Assembly (NCBI GenBank): GCA_905221605.1
Contig: CAJNDS010002779.1
Location: 555,677 to 618,176, forward strand
Length of the DNA stretch: 62,500 bases
Direction: 5' to 3'
Source of the DNA: Symbiodinium natans
Lineage: Eukaryota; Sar; Dinophyceae; Suessiales; Symbiodiniaceae
The notes under the pieces were generated by a model. It saw only the letters and a program-made list of their open reading frames with translations. It had not been told where the DNA came from and ran no database searches. This document shows, in pieces, positions 60,601-62,500 of this stretch. The translations under genes were made by a program, and so were the position numbers. The stretch's first letter is position 1; every line of letters starts with the position of its first letter.

Positions 60601-62500
60601 AGCCACTAAAAGCGCCAGACCCCTGAATCCCGCCATTCCCCTAAAGCGTTGAGGGTCTCGGGTTTGGCGGAAGTGAGCGAACACACGAAATCCAGTGAAC
60701 AGCCAACTGACATGTAGGATTAAAGGATGTTGACCGCGATCATGACCTCCGAAGAGAAGACAAGAAGAGAGCAAGCAAACGTTGAGAAGATCACCCTTTA
60801 CATACAGGTGGTTGTCATTAACCAGCACCCAAAGAGCCCGATAGCCCTTAAACAAGGAATATACCTTAGACTTATATTAAGGATCCCTTTATAATCTAAG
60901 GTATACCCCCTAATTTATTGGACTCTCTGGGTACATTAGCCACCGAAGAAGCATGCCTGAGGCTGAGGTTATCTGGAACTAGCTTTCTATGGGCTCTGAT
61001 CCCGCAAGCCTGTCTAGCCCACAGGAGCTTTACTTTTCACCTTACTAGGAGAGTAGAGAACCTTTCACCTTTTTGGGATATTATGATTGGACAACTAAGT
61101 CAATGGGCCTAGAAGCCCGAAGCACCGAATTCCCAACTAGGACCCAGAGTAGGCCCTTACTCCCTTTTTTTTGGGGTTCCTTTAAAACCCCATAGGCCAT
61201 GAGCCCGAAGCCCCGAAGCCCACCGGAGGCTGGTGATGGCCCTTAAGCCCTACACCCTCTAAAGCCCCCTAGAGCCCCATACACCCTTAAACCCTTACAC
61301 CTTACACCCTTAAACCCTTAAACCCTAAACCCTTAAACCCTTAAACCCTTAACCCTAAACCCTCTAAACCCTCTAAACCCTTATACACCCTTAAACCCTT
61401 AAACTCCACCGGAGGCTGGGTCATGGAGTTTCCCGACCAGGGCGCCGAGGCCCTGGCGGCGAAGATGGCGAAGAGCCTCTATCGGAGGTCAGGGGCCCAG
61501 GGGGTTTAGGGCTTAGGGTTTAGGGGGGTTTAGGGTTTAGGGTTTAGGGGGTTTAGGGTTTAGGGTTCAGGGTGTCAAATGGTGGGGGGGCGCTCAGGAG
61601 TAATCAGGGGAAAAAACGGGTATAAACTTCGAGAGAATGCCGGATGGATTGTGTTGAGGTTGAAGTGGCCTTCGGCCTTCGAGGTTAGGAGTTTGAGTTT
61701 GAGATTTCGAGTTAGGGGTGCATTCGCAGACATGTCAGGAGAGCTCCCCAGCTCCCAAACCACCAAAGCTACTAATCCCCTCCCCCTAATATTAAACCCC
61801 CCTACCCCCCAATATGAAATACCCCCCCATTATAGGTATATTACAGTTTCTTGGGTTTTTTAAATATTAGGGGGTAGGGCGGGCTTGAATATTAGGGGGA
61901 GGGTACTAGTCGTCTGTGTCAAGTCTGCTGGGGTTTTACACTGGGTGTAGCTAAAGCTCATGGCCACTACGTGTCATATATGTCGGCGTGGAGTTCTGGA
62001 GGCGCATCACCCTCATCGACAGCTATCTAGACAGCTACTTTCCCGAGTTCGCCGCGTACCGCGATGTGGCTCGGAGAGCAAGGATCATGTGGTGTGAGGT
62101 GACACTTGCTAGGGCCCAGAGTCGGCCCTTATTTCCTTTTTGTAGGGTTGGGGTTCCCTTCTAAGCCCCTTTAAACCCAAAAAAAAGGCACCTTTTTCAA
62201 TTTTTGTTTTTCCTAGGTTCCTCCTGGGCCCAGCTTGGAATGTTCAAGCAAAGTCAGGAGCCACCGGTCGTTTCGGGCTCGTGGGAAACATGCAGCCAGT
62301 CAAGCCCTGAGTCCTAAGCCCGGTCAAGGAAACTTTGGGGCACAACTTAGGGGGGGTTTCCGAAGTTAGGGGGTGCCCTTTTCGGAGAACCCTAAACCCT
62401 AAACCCTAAACCCCTAAACCCTAAACCCTAAACCCTAATAGTCCTTGGAGGTGTACAAGGGGTACCGCCATCGAGCGCTGAACTTCGACTGTGGGCGTAC
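30615..62500 (+). CDS. Very large conserved protist gene, multi-exon, continuing past the window
   Basis: Plus-strand exons from about 30.6 kb to the right edge appear to encode one giant protein. The order of segments matches a family of several-thousand-residue protist proteins as I remember it: [17 protein letters not shown], a LLPGGW motif, [84 protein letters not shown] cannot name the family with confidence. A link to DUF3638-type ubiquitin hydrolase-like giants is only a guess. Many junctions keep phase. Two insertions lie in introns: a copia element (44138-50726) and an RCC1-like relic (57.9-59.6 kb). The N-terminus may extend left into the 23-30 kb exons. Confidence 0.6.
31303..31393 (+). 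CDS. Large-gene exon (YTLIVELR)
   Basis: [20 protein letters not shown] and then [10 protein letters not shown], ending at a GC donor (GCAACC). The YTLxVxLR strand followed by a SLFQ end resembles a LamG/concanavalin-like beta-sandwich edge. An upstream candidate starts at ATG 31240 ([14 protein letters not shown]). Confidence 0.6.
31745..31829 (+). CDS. Large-gene exon
   Basis: [20 protein letters not shown] and then ECIPGLPK before a GTAGGG donor. The start is unclear because the left side runs into degenerate CCCTAAA sequence. Confidence 0.5.
31930..32064 (+). CDS. Exon candidate with stop
   Basis: [40 protein letters not shown] and SSF, then TGA. A second frame over the same bases ends at a GTAGG donor, so frame choice is uncertain. 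Confidence 0.35.
32158..32340 (+). CDS. Exon candidate
   Basis: After [29 protein letters not shown] and on to [18 protein letters not shown], then TGA at 32338. No family recognised. It may end earlier by splicing. Confidence 0.4.
   Translation, partial: QPLHSGEQSVRSLETARVLACAQIQYSTTKASSELCLREEGQSGAKVWQTHRSLMCIDYG
32492..32787 (+). CDS. Two linked large-gene exons
   Basis: Exon 32492-32573 ([20 protein letters not shown] then VFSSLAL, GTGAG donor, phase 2) joins exon 32743-32787 ([22 protein letters not shown] donor) in phase. The intron between is nearly all CCCTAAA/TTTAGGG-type repeat (32583-32735). Confidence 0.6.
33147..33228 (+). CDS. Large-gene exon
   Basis: [20 protein letters not shown] and then LSDFILQ, between CTAACCAG and TTTAGGG repeats. 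A shadow frame ([14 protein letters not shown]) is also open. Confidence 0.5.
33527..33585 (+). CDS. Large-gene exon
   Basis: [20 protein letters not shown] after TTCCCAG, with a possible GA donor (GACCCTAG). Confidence 0.5.
33600..33735. repeat. (ATC)n/(TTC)n/(ATG)n microsatellite
   Basis: Trinucleotide tract CATCAT-TTCTTC-CATCAT followed by GATCATGATCAT and ATGATGATG. It is self-complementary over much of its length. Confidence 0.9.
33752..33988 (-). CDS. Minus-strand open frame, doubtful
   Basis: 79 codons starting [20 protein letters not shown], with gene-like codon use, ending in the ATG-repeat side. The plus strand is also open. All certain genes nearby are on the plus strand, and a related stretch recurs at about 43190-43255 beside another family A element, so it may be part of a repeat. 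Confidence 0.25.
   Translation of the reverse strand: MPKSQNSKLDTLGAGPASVLLTEEPPMKLHTFDFDAARHVGRTLPRVLKSKPKDLAKDEEGPTQHLRPTTHTYSMNPL
33981..34086. mobile_element. TIR element family A, copy 2
   Basis: TTGGGCATGTTCCCCCTTTA with TACTAACAGTCCTTAATAGG at the left, TTAAGGAGCTGGTAGATTTC and GGAGGGACATCCCAA at the right. The right arm has decayed relative to copies 1 and 3. The next large-gene exon begins 27 bp downstream. Confidence 0.75.
34113..34993 (+). CDS. Two linked large-gene exons
   Basis: Exon 34113-34199 ([20 protein letters not shown] then AIRLHSGK) ends GG before GTTTAGGG and joins exon 34913-34993 ([20 protein letters not shown] then DKKPPL) in phase 1, the GT donor being supplied by the first telomere-like unit. 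Confidence 0.65.
34254..34395. repeat. Array of the 9-mer GGCCTTTAG
   Basis: About 14 units of GGCCTTTAG embedded in TTTAGGG repeats, a mutated telomere-type unit amplified locally. Confidence 0.92.
34995..35135. repeat. TTTAGGG array following an exon
   Basis: About 17 units starting 2 bases after the donor of exon 34913-34993. Confidence 0.93.
35366..35820 (+). CDS. Two large-gene exons
   Basis: Exon 35366-35406 ([15 protein letters not shown] donor) and exon 35754-35820 ([20 protein letters not shown] then LQ, GC donor at 35821). The second joins [14 protein letters not shown] in phase 0. The exact junction between the two is uncertain by one base. Antisense frames over 35536-35880 are shadows. 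Confidence 0.65.
36030..36115. repeat. Poly-C and poly-A runs around an element-like stretch
   Basis: Two poly-C runs (36018-36030, 36084-36098) and a poly-A run (36099-36115) enclose AT-rich TATTATAATATTATC. This is similar to the interrupted family B copy at 3090-3130. Confidence 0.6.
36129..37129 (+). CDS. Five consecutive large-gene exons
   Basis: Exons 36129-36208 ([20 protein letters not shown]), 36454-36484 ([10 protein letters not shown]), 36521-36629 ([20 protein letters not shown] then [16 protein letters not shown]), 36726-36800 ([20 protein letters not shown]) and 37048-37129 ([20 protein letters not shown] then LLPFLK). All four junctions keep phase with GT donors, and the last exon ends at a GC donor. 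This is the best splicing evidence in the window. Confidence 0.75.
37402..37660. repeat. CCCTAAA array with CCCTAAG and CCCTAGA blocks
   Basis: About 36 units immediately upstream of exon 37667. CCCTAAG units are grouped at 37446-37485. A second array lies at 37190-37345. Confidence 0.93.
37667..37753 (+). CDS. Large-gene exon with LLPGGW motif
   Basis: [20 protein letters not shown] and then GCGRWAQT. It joins the previous exon through a GC donor (AG+G) in phase and ends at GTTTAGGG. LLPGGW is the most distinctive motif of this protein family as I recall it. Confidence 0.7.
37895..38110 (+). CDS. Uncertain exon region
   Basis: Open frame [20 protein letters not shown] to [10 protein letters not shown]-type C-terminus. 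Alternative frames with plausible donors (GTGAGAGC at 37903) exist. At least one exon is expected between 37753 and 38548, but I cannot place it exactly. 38190-38240 ([15 protein letters not shown]) and 38337-38373 are further candidates. Confidence 0.3.
38548..38901 (+). CDS. Large-gene exons with REYHP motif
   Basis: Exon 38548-38702 ([40 protein letters not shown] then [13 protein letters not shown] donor) and exon 38868-38901 ([11 protein letters not shown]). The frame across the second junction works only if one G is shared between donor and acceptor. Antisense frame 38485-38715 is a shadow. Confidence 0.68.
39234..39742 (+). CDS. Three large-gene exons
   Basis: 39234-39316 ([20 protein letters not shown] then NTAA), 39530-39590 ([20 protein letters not shown]) and 39675-39742 ([20 protein letters not shown] then RS). 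The second and third join in phase 0. Each is bracketed by CCCTAAA before and TTTAGGG after. Confidence 0.65.
39825..39998. repeat. CCCTAAA array
   Basis: About 24 units with two CCCCAAA units. Confidence 0.92.
40415..40512. repeat. TTTAGGG array
   Basis: About 14 perfect units in the opposite orientation to the array at 39825. Both lie within the same intron, so the intron can fold back on itself. Confidence 0.93.
40718..41868 (+). CDS. Two linked large-gene exons
   Basis: Exon 40718-40811 ([20 protein letters not shown] then [17 protein letters not shown] donor, phase 1) joins exon 41789-41868 ([20 protein letters not shown] then ASAPLEQ, GTGAGG donor). The acceptor of the first lies right after the right half of the repeat also seen at 3411-3450. 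Confidence 0.68.
42017..42640 (+). CDS. Three large-gene exons including [13 protein letters not shown]
   Basis: About 42017-42137 ([40 protein letters not shown]), about 42321-42435 ([37 protein letters not shown]) and 42574-about 42637 ([20 protein letters not shown]). The second and third join in phase. If unspliced, the third meets TAG formed by the TTTAGGG repeat at 42641. Confidence 0.68.
42909..42970 (+). CDS. Large-gene exon
   Basis: [20 protein letters not shown] after CTTCCAG, with a GTAACATG donor. A family A left end begins 18 bases into the intron. Confidence 0.55.
42989..43172. mobile_element. TIR element family A, copy 3, with an extra left end
   Basis: A lone left end GGTTTCCCCTTATACGAACA plus GTCCT (42989-43013) is followed by TTTAGGG repeats and then a complete element (43072-43172: GGATGGTTCCCCTTATACGA to GGGGGAACATCCAAGTCATT plus GC). 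The complete copy has near-perfect inverted ends. TTTGTTGAGGTTT flanks the composite on both sides. Confidence 0.8.
43313..44072 (+). CDS. Three large-gene exons upstream of the retrotransposon
   Basis: 43313-43417 ([41 protein letters not shown] donor), 43520-43622 ([34 protein letters not shown]) and 44001-about 44072 ([20 protein letters not shown] then ATGA). The first join is phase 0. The last frame reaches TAA formed by a CCTAAACCC unit at 44073, unless a GC donor at about 44067-44071 is used. Confidence 0.68.
44138..44393 (-). repeat. 3' LTR (element orientation)
   Basis: 256 bp, in plus-strand view CTCGTGTGGGCAGGAAGC to GCTGCTGAGTCATCCGCG. In element sense it begins CGCGGATGACTC and ends CGAG, not the usual TG...CA. 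Confidence 0.92.
44394..44403 (-). promoter_or_regulatory. Polypurine tract
   Basis: In element sense AAGGGGGAG immediately precedes the 3' LTR, the expected plus-strand priming site. Confidence 0.7.
44616..48065 (-). CDS. Copia reverse transcriptase / RNase H polyprotein (ORF2)
   Basis: About 1149 codons. Domains in order: a Cys-rich and acidic N-terminal region (to about residue 210); a copia-type reverse transcriptase ([16 protein letters not shown] with the first catalytic Asp, [13 protein letters not shown], then the YVDDILGSG active site); RNase H ([45 protein letters not shown]); and a long C-terminal extension with one predicted membrane helix ([19 protein letters not shown]), a Pro/acidic stretch and a final module ending [18 protein letters not shown]. 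It overlaps ORF1 by about 17 bases and lies in the +1 frame, so it is probably made by frameshift from ORF1. No internal stops. Confidence 0.93.
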   Translation of the reverse strand: MRVKAEEQAAACTCSCCERDCVVCSKLFVKLDAVCFAGVQPEATVEREVSAEPDLSMSVPCCCVVGCEEFEAQLFFDSFRPTSLEDTPDRACDEEAYEQEVEQALFLEPRELEGDAWALEGLLNEHSVVSKLIAHERQEFITAFEEHGLKEACEGTILSELLVKREELECELRALSLRDESAVAVCVCEASFPETLDENAVQEDTPERVLQTKIVPNWQVLQNFEVWRPAVVAEFLSLTEDKEALEPVTQERLDELSAKGVKVTVIPSKLICSIKAPKGRLKARIVACGNFLGACLGESKAQRKHDLYSSGVDLTHLRMLLAYSSRRGMPVWSVDIKTAFLNSELLPRNREGAQEAVAHAGTAHAVRRDSPESENPAEYVVLNPPRILVSKGVVPVGTFLIVKKAVYGLDQSPRDWGFTRDAELRTLKIPWKSKLLKLVQSLADECVWFVVDVETVLVQDPDFPVPAQSQEVLGWIAVYVDDILGSGIEDLGEGVIRAVCEKWACSDPEKVGSDPSNPVRFLGLELYWSREGRLVVTQTAYAKDLLSRYTNEFVASVQPLPQGLEDPVAVPNPNAESIRKCQQVVGELLWLSIRTRVDLCYPVSKLAQWSTKDPEFTFRQALQVLGYLSVTPSVGLVFAGPKDRDEHNLVGAQDYMHVLQAYTDASHAPGGDRSHECTVLRCEGSTVGWVSTRQPFCTQSSCEAELLSTTTGSNYAVAHVGLARELWQHEPRVFVANDNLSAITVINSPTVSWRTRHLKIRARVLKERSDMKLLVFVHVGGDKNGADIGTKALGPQRIKTLMAVLGMSAQDPPAETTKAKSVQHVKDCLRAVILACCLCNARATKDQDRTQSSEDWSLVVFAVLISITSIAVWETCKACLRAVFRLAEELLRPRLPAPEPEELFIPEQPEDEYEGPDPDEAPVARVRDPVPAMTPEEGLRRRPPRPVAQQEPDVEPQGRPITFAFADDEVQVFMPGPADAPANPPEPIHRDVVAQPRGPLQARPLRLNHPPDPPYILRVGWPAPTLQPTMREMRLTRTSWGGDLSTLFQAPPPEFRQDFFQYDAERPTVLVRWHAVVRVRRFDPAQTRLPVPLGALTGRRRTLAIYAAGERQYYDDNWRNPEAARRYHEHEWRGRTELEVDVRRLYPTG
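48045..48085 (-). promoter_or_regulatory. ORF1/ORF2 overlap with A-rich putative frameshift site
   Basis: In element sense the overlap contains CCAAAACCCAAAAAAGCTTG. ORF1 stops about 16 bases downstream (TGA), and the ORF2 frame is closed by TAA just upstream. Moving from ORF1 to ORF2 needs +1 (or -2), possible on the A6 run or at AAG-CTT. Whether it is programmed or a mutation cannot be told here. Confidence 0.5.
48049..50418 (-). CDS. Fused Gag / truncated integrase / oxygenase-like protein (ORF1)
   Basis: About 789 codons from ATG at 50418. The N-terminal Gag-like part ([20 protein letters not shown], coiled coil [20 protein letters not shown]) runs to about residue 270. It is followed directly by the distal integrase core: [23 protein letters not shown] (second catalytic Asp) and [17 protein letters not shown] (catalytic Glu). 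The capsid/zinc-knuckle, protease and first integrase Asp are absent. The last about 200 residues contain [20 protein letters not shown] and [15 protein letters not shown], an HxD...H pattern like a 2-oxoglutarate/Fe(II) oxygenase fold. No internal stops. Confidence 0.85.
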   Translation of the reverse strand: MANFPNPFWSDAVQQEFRRAQQVVQEDPGERGAAIREGDESEREPPYELGPHAQETPEAGAGDAVPQESVPQPAEELRSINPAQQQEPEAQVARDASPGHYSVTGLSEFSAMERGTMKGLEALGLREVDDRELVPDYSAPPAETQSGSRDPFGDLASMLRVLMQGQQSLVERMDKLESSKASSSSACASSSVPEPRPKAVFPPQFVGIPAVTGKPADLGEAGTGSGGRGGQMGPPTEAQAQAPSAGVVDRALDEWFGDKLYPARGSHAAGRELLERCAEDKAKLDDEADAENRPIKMVELVFVEPLDSKGPNEVAHATARICAQLEVLKLPIARIHTDAGSEFISTPFRRFVDARGILHTAAAPQEHNSNGRVENVVRRLKQQVRTILLANAHPPDKWACAARAVAARWRSDTLARLGWPQPTLAPYGTKTQILTRTWHRRRQSEWKARAEDGIVLCPASLVKHGYVVLVGDMLKLATKLFHGDSPNLQVVATNPDGNDPPFEEGELPGPVRRHSAKRPVVLAKVGCERRGTPQAVDQCARELAATAPFDVDAALAFVAQLSLSDLDASRDNGKRLHSGKHHVFGQFVHGGVSGVTKNTKRYSGVAALLTKLVRHAVPHAEFTTVVLSTDAEAVLHRDVHNHPLYPNHIVTVQAPSSGGGLWVQTVSGDEQSGPAVCKTLPTGQVAQGQVFPLGQPFQFNSHRWHCTEPWPCGEHRVVLSAYTVSRPDKLKGAERAELTSLGFNVPPQEQFSNVAVAQQGGATPLKELENPKNLKNSIIQNPKKLESEG
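50448..50470 (-). promoter_or_regulatory. Primer-binding site complementary to a Met-tRNA anticodon arm
   Basis: The plus-strand bases GCGTTGGGCTCATAACC next to the 5' LTR read as a methionine tRNA anticodon stem-loop (UUGGGCUCAUAACCC), so element RNA is complementary to it. Copia of Drosophila and Ty5 of yeast are known to prime from an internal (half) initiator tRNA in this way. Confidence 0.7.
50471..50726 (-). repeat. 5' LTR (element orientation)
   Basis: 256 bp, plus-strand CTCGCGTGGGCAGGAAGC to GCTGCTGAGTCATCCGCG. Identical to the other LTR except for one base near its end. It should hold the element promoter. Confidence 0.92.
50747..50836. mobile_element. TIR element family B, copy 4
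   Basis: AGGTGTCGGAAGAAGTATCC at the left, CCTATTGATTATGTATCAGG plus CCCCTACA at the right. Confidence 0.6.
50975..51085. repeat. CCCCAAA / CCCTAAA array
   Basis: A block of eight CCCCAAA units followed by CCCTAAA units. Confidence 0.9.
51313..51780 (+). CDS. Three large-gene exons downstream of the retrotransposon
   Basis: 51313-about 51356 ([15 protein letters not shown]), 51438-about 51520 ([20 protein letters not shown] then AAERLHP) and 51700-51780 ([20 protein letters not shown] then GTPHATK, GC donor). The antisense frame 51369-51776 is a shadow. Confidence 0.58.
52197..52391 (+). CDS. CCCTAAA array and following exon
   Basis: An array of about 17 CCCTAAA units (52203-52320) is followed by exon 52340-about 52391 ([18 protein letters not shown]) after CTTGGAG. 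It joins the preceding exon in phase 0. Confidence 0.5.
52797..52900. repeat. Array of the 8-mer TTTAAGGG
   Basis: About 12 units of GGTTTAAG, continuing into degenerate GGGCTTTAA/GGGCTTCAA sequence to about 53150. Confidence 0.92.
53284..53615. repeat. Longest CCCTAAA array (about 45 units) with head-to-head junction
   Basis: TTTAGGG-type sequence turns into CCCTAAA at 53278-53290 (AGGGTTTAACCCTAAA), a direct inverted junction. The array ends at the CGCAG acceptor of exon 53619. Confidence 0.95.
53619..53985 (+). CDS. Two large-gene exons
   Basis: 53619-about 53740 ([40 protein letters not shown]) and 53927-53985 ([25 protein letters not shown] donor). An array of TTTAGGG (53755-53825) lies between them. 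Confidence 0.68.
54482..54815. repeat. CCCTAAA array after a poly-C run
   Basis: Poly-C (54460-54485) then about 46 units with CCCTAA and CCCTAAAAA variants, ending before the exon at 54826. Confidence 0.95.
54826..54906 (+). CDS. Large-gene exon, amphipathic helix
   Basis: [20 protein letters not shown] and then LSTDLRG after GGCCAAAG, followed by TTAGGG repeats. Confidence 0.65.
55083..55162. mobile_element. TIR element family E, diverged copy
   Basis: GATGGGTAGGT at the left against ACTACCCATGAACTGCCAAG at the right. Short imperfect inverted ends. Its right end contributes the last codons of an antisense open frame. Confidence 0.45.
55139..55567 (-). CDS. Antisense open frame of 142 codons, doubtful
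   Basis: [20 protein letters not shown] through [16 protein letters not shown] to a C-terminus inside the family E element. Hydrophilic and gene-like in codon use, but overlapped on the plus strand by an exon with a recognisable motif. Confidence 0.2.
   Translation of the reverse strand: MPKGIIFRTDPRKRDRPQGDRQQALGRVDDHLEMRQATKLYGWLSNDGHPYDPLGTSCTTAFGQAAGEGVLNQGDLQEVCKPKVSTLAKASLNGRGPATSCRRQHRKERQQRARKNERTIQHALQRFAENPENHTWQFMGSW
55311..55378 (+). CDS. Large-gene exon ([13 protein letters not shown])
   Basis: After [27 protein letters not shown] and then SL, with a GC donor at 55379. The motif fits the expected position in the giant protein, so I prefer it to the longer antisense frame covering the same bases. 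Confidence 0.6.
55612..55768 (+). CDS. Exon candidate, proline-rich
   Basis: [40 protein letters not shown] and [10 protein letters not shown], then AG|CTCCTAAACCC. It may be internal rather than a first exon. The left boundary is unclear. Confidence 0.45.
55843..56158 (+). CDS. Two short large-gene exons
   Basis: 55843-55890 ([22 protein letters not shown] donor) and 56134-56158 (VDTALVVK plus one base, GTGTCT donor). The second joins exon 56594 as [14 protein letters not shown] in exact phase. Without that splice the frame would stop at TAG 56164. Confidence 0.65.
55944..56105. repeat. CCCTAAA array
   Basis: About 23 near-perfect units between the two short exons. Confidence 0.95.
56594..57571 (+). 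CDS. Three large-gene exons
   Basis: 56594-56694 ([39 protein letters not shown] donor), 57166-57279 ([44 protein letters not shown] donor) and 57453-57571 ([39 protein letters not shown]). The first join is phase 0. The antisense frame 57411-57674 is a shadow. Confidence 0.72.
57885..58500 (+). pseudogene. Degenerate ubiquitin-like + RCC1-repeat gene, part 1
   Basis: A ubiquitin-like segment ([20 protein letters not shown] then [20 protein letters not shown]) is followed, after a one-base shift near 58120 and a deletion near 58155, by two to three RCC1-type repeats ([40 protein letters not shown]). A further shift after 58470 ends it. Such ubiquitin-like/RCC1 fusions are abundant in Symbiodiniaceae, to my knowledge. 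It lies in an intron of the large gene. Confidence 0.75.
59100..59550 (+). pseudogene. Degenerate RCC1 repeats, part 2
   Basis: Repeated units [44 protein letters not shown] (frame-shifted) and AIFDDGG-type continue the RCC1 pattern in at least three frames. The 600 bp between parts 1 and 2 (58500-59100) shows no RCC1 units. Confidence 0.7.
59982..60116 (+). repeat. Duplicated short exon-like unit
   Basis: CAGGAGGTTGAGCAGGACCA at 59979 and CAGGAAGTTTAGCAGGACCA at 60087, each behind a pyrimidine tract and before TTTAGGG-type or GGTTTGG sequence. The first reads EVEQDHV. The second has a TAG. Confidence 0.5.
60263..60468 (+). CDS. Two large-gene exons
   Basis: 60263-60331 ([20 protein letters not shown] then SPR) and 60403-60468 ([20 protein letters not shown] then SR, GTAGCG donor), separated by a 70-base stretch of TTTAGGG units, possibly a very short intron. 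Confidence 0.55.
60727..60856 (+). CDS. Exon candidate
   Basis: [40 protein letters not shown] and LKQ, ending at a small palindrome (60857-60912, ATATACCTTAGA/TCTAAGGTATAC). Antisense 60589-60855 is also open. Confidence 0.4.
61137..61195. mobile_element. Element family D, partial copy
   Basis: CTAGGACCCAGAGTAGGCCC with TTACTCCC and TTTAAAACCCC. The right end is missing. Confidence 0.6.
61230..61410. repeat. CCCTTAAA / CCCTCTAAA variant array
   Basis: Degenerate units of ACCCTTAA and CCCTCTAAA leading into the exon at 61415. Confidence 0.85.
61415..61500 (+). CDS. Large-gene exon
   Basis: [20 protein letters not shown] and then LYRRSGAQ, between CCGGAG and TTTAGGG repeats. Confidence 0.62.
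61985..62091 (+). CDS. Large-gene exon ([11 protein letters not shown])
   Basis: [44 protein letters not shown] donor. The left boundary is uncertain because the frame is open upstream. Confidence 0.6.
62109..62233. mobile_element. TIR element family D, copy 3
   Basis: CTAGGGCCCAGAGTCGGCCC at the left and CTCCTGGGCCCAG at the right. It starts 17 bases after a donor and its last AG is the acceptor of the next exon, so it makes up almost the whole intron. Confidence 0.75.
62234..62298 (+). CDS. Large-gene exon
   Basis: [20 protein letters not shown] and then SQ, directly behind the family D element. Confidence 0.55.
62451..62500 (+). CDS. Exon cut by the window edge
   Basis: [16 protein letters not shown] after CTTGGAG, open to the last base. 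Preceded by CCCTAAA units. Confidence 0.55.
   Translation, partial: MYKGYRHRALNFDCGR

Overview
This window looks like nuclear DNA of a dinoflagellate. Four things suggest it. Coding sequence is cut into short exons whose introns use GT, GC and GA donors with AG acceptors. A plant-type telomere heptamer (TTTAGGG/CCCTAAA) and its variants occur throughout the introns. A Ty1/copia retrotransposon has the unusual domain set I associate with Symbiodinium-type elements. A voltage-gated cation channel with C-terminal EF-hands and an RCC1/ubiquitin-like relic are also of dinoflagellate type. The genus cannot be read from this sequence. All splicing here is inferred by eye from frame, donor and acceptor, without transcripts. 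Layout. 1-3.0 kb: repeats, a foldback element and telomere-like arrays, with no convincing gene. 3.2-16.8 kb, plus strand: a voltage-gated ion channel gene (S1 to S6, pore, two EF-hands, coiled-coil tail) that may run without a break to a stop at 16824-16826. Its large intron holds an AT-rich stretch (7.1-9.3 kb) with a long hairpin and tandem repeats. 17.6-20.2 kb: a short series of plus-strand exons of unknown function. 20.4-22.7 kb: an AT-rich island of decayed virus- or Polinton-like genes, including a retroviral-type integrase fragment and a zinc-ribbon protein. 23.3-62.5 kb: many plus-strand exons. From about 30.6 kb to the right end they appear to be one very large gene for a conserved giant protist protein, and it continues past the window. 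Inside its introns lie a young, internally deleted copia element on the minus strand (44138-50726) and a degenerate ubiquitin-like/RCC1 relic (57.9-59.6 kb). The clearest non-standard signal is intron architecture. Exons are typically preceded by CCCTAAA arrays and followed by TTTAGGG arrays, so the two ends of an intron are complementary. Several short families of terminal-inverted-repeat elements (about 90-190 bp) start or end at exon boundaries and look like introners that bring their own splice sites. The copia element itself inserted into a TTTAGGG array, with target duplication AGGGT. No rRNA, tRNA, CRISPR array or bacterial-type operon was found.
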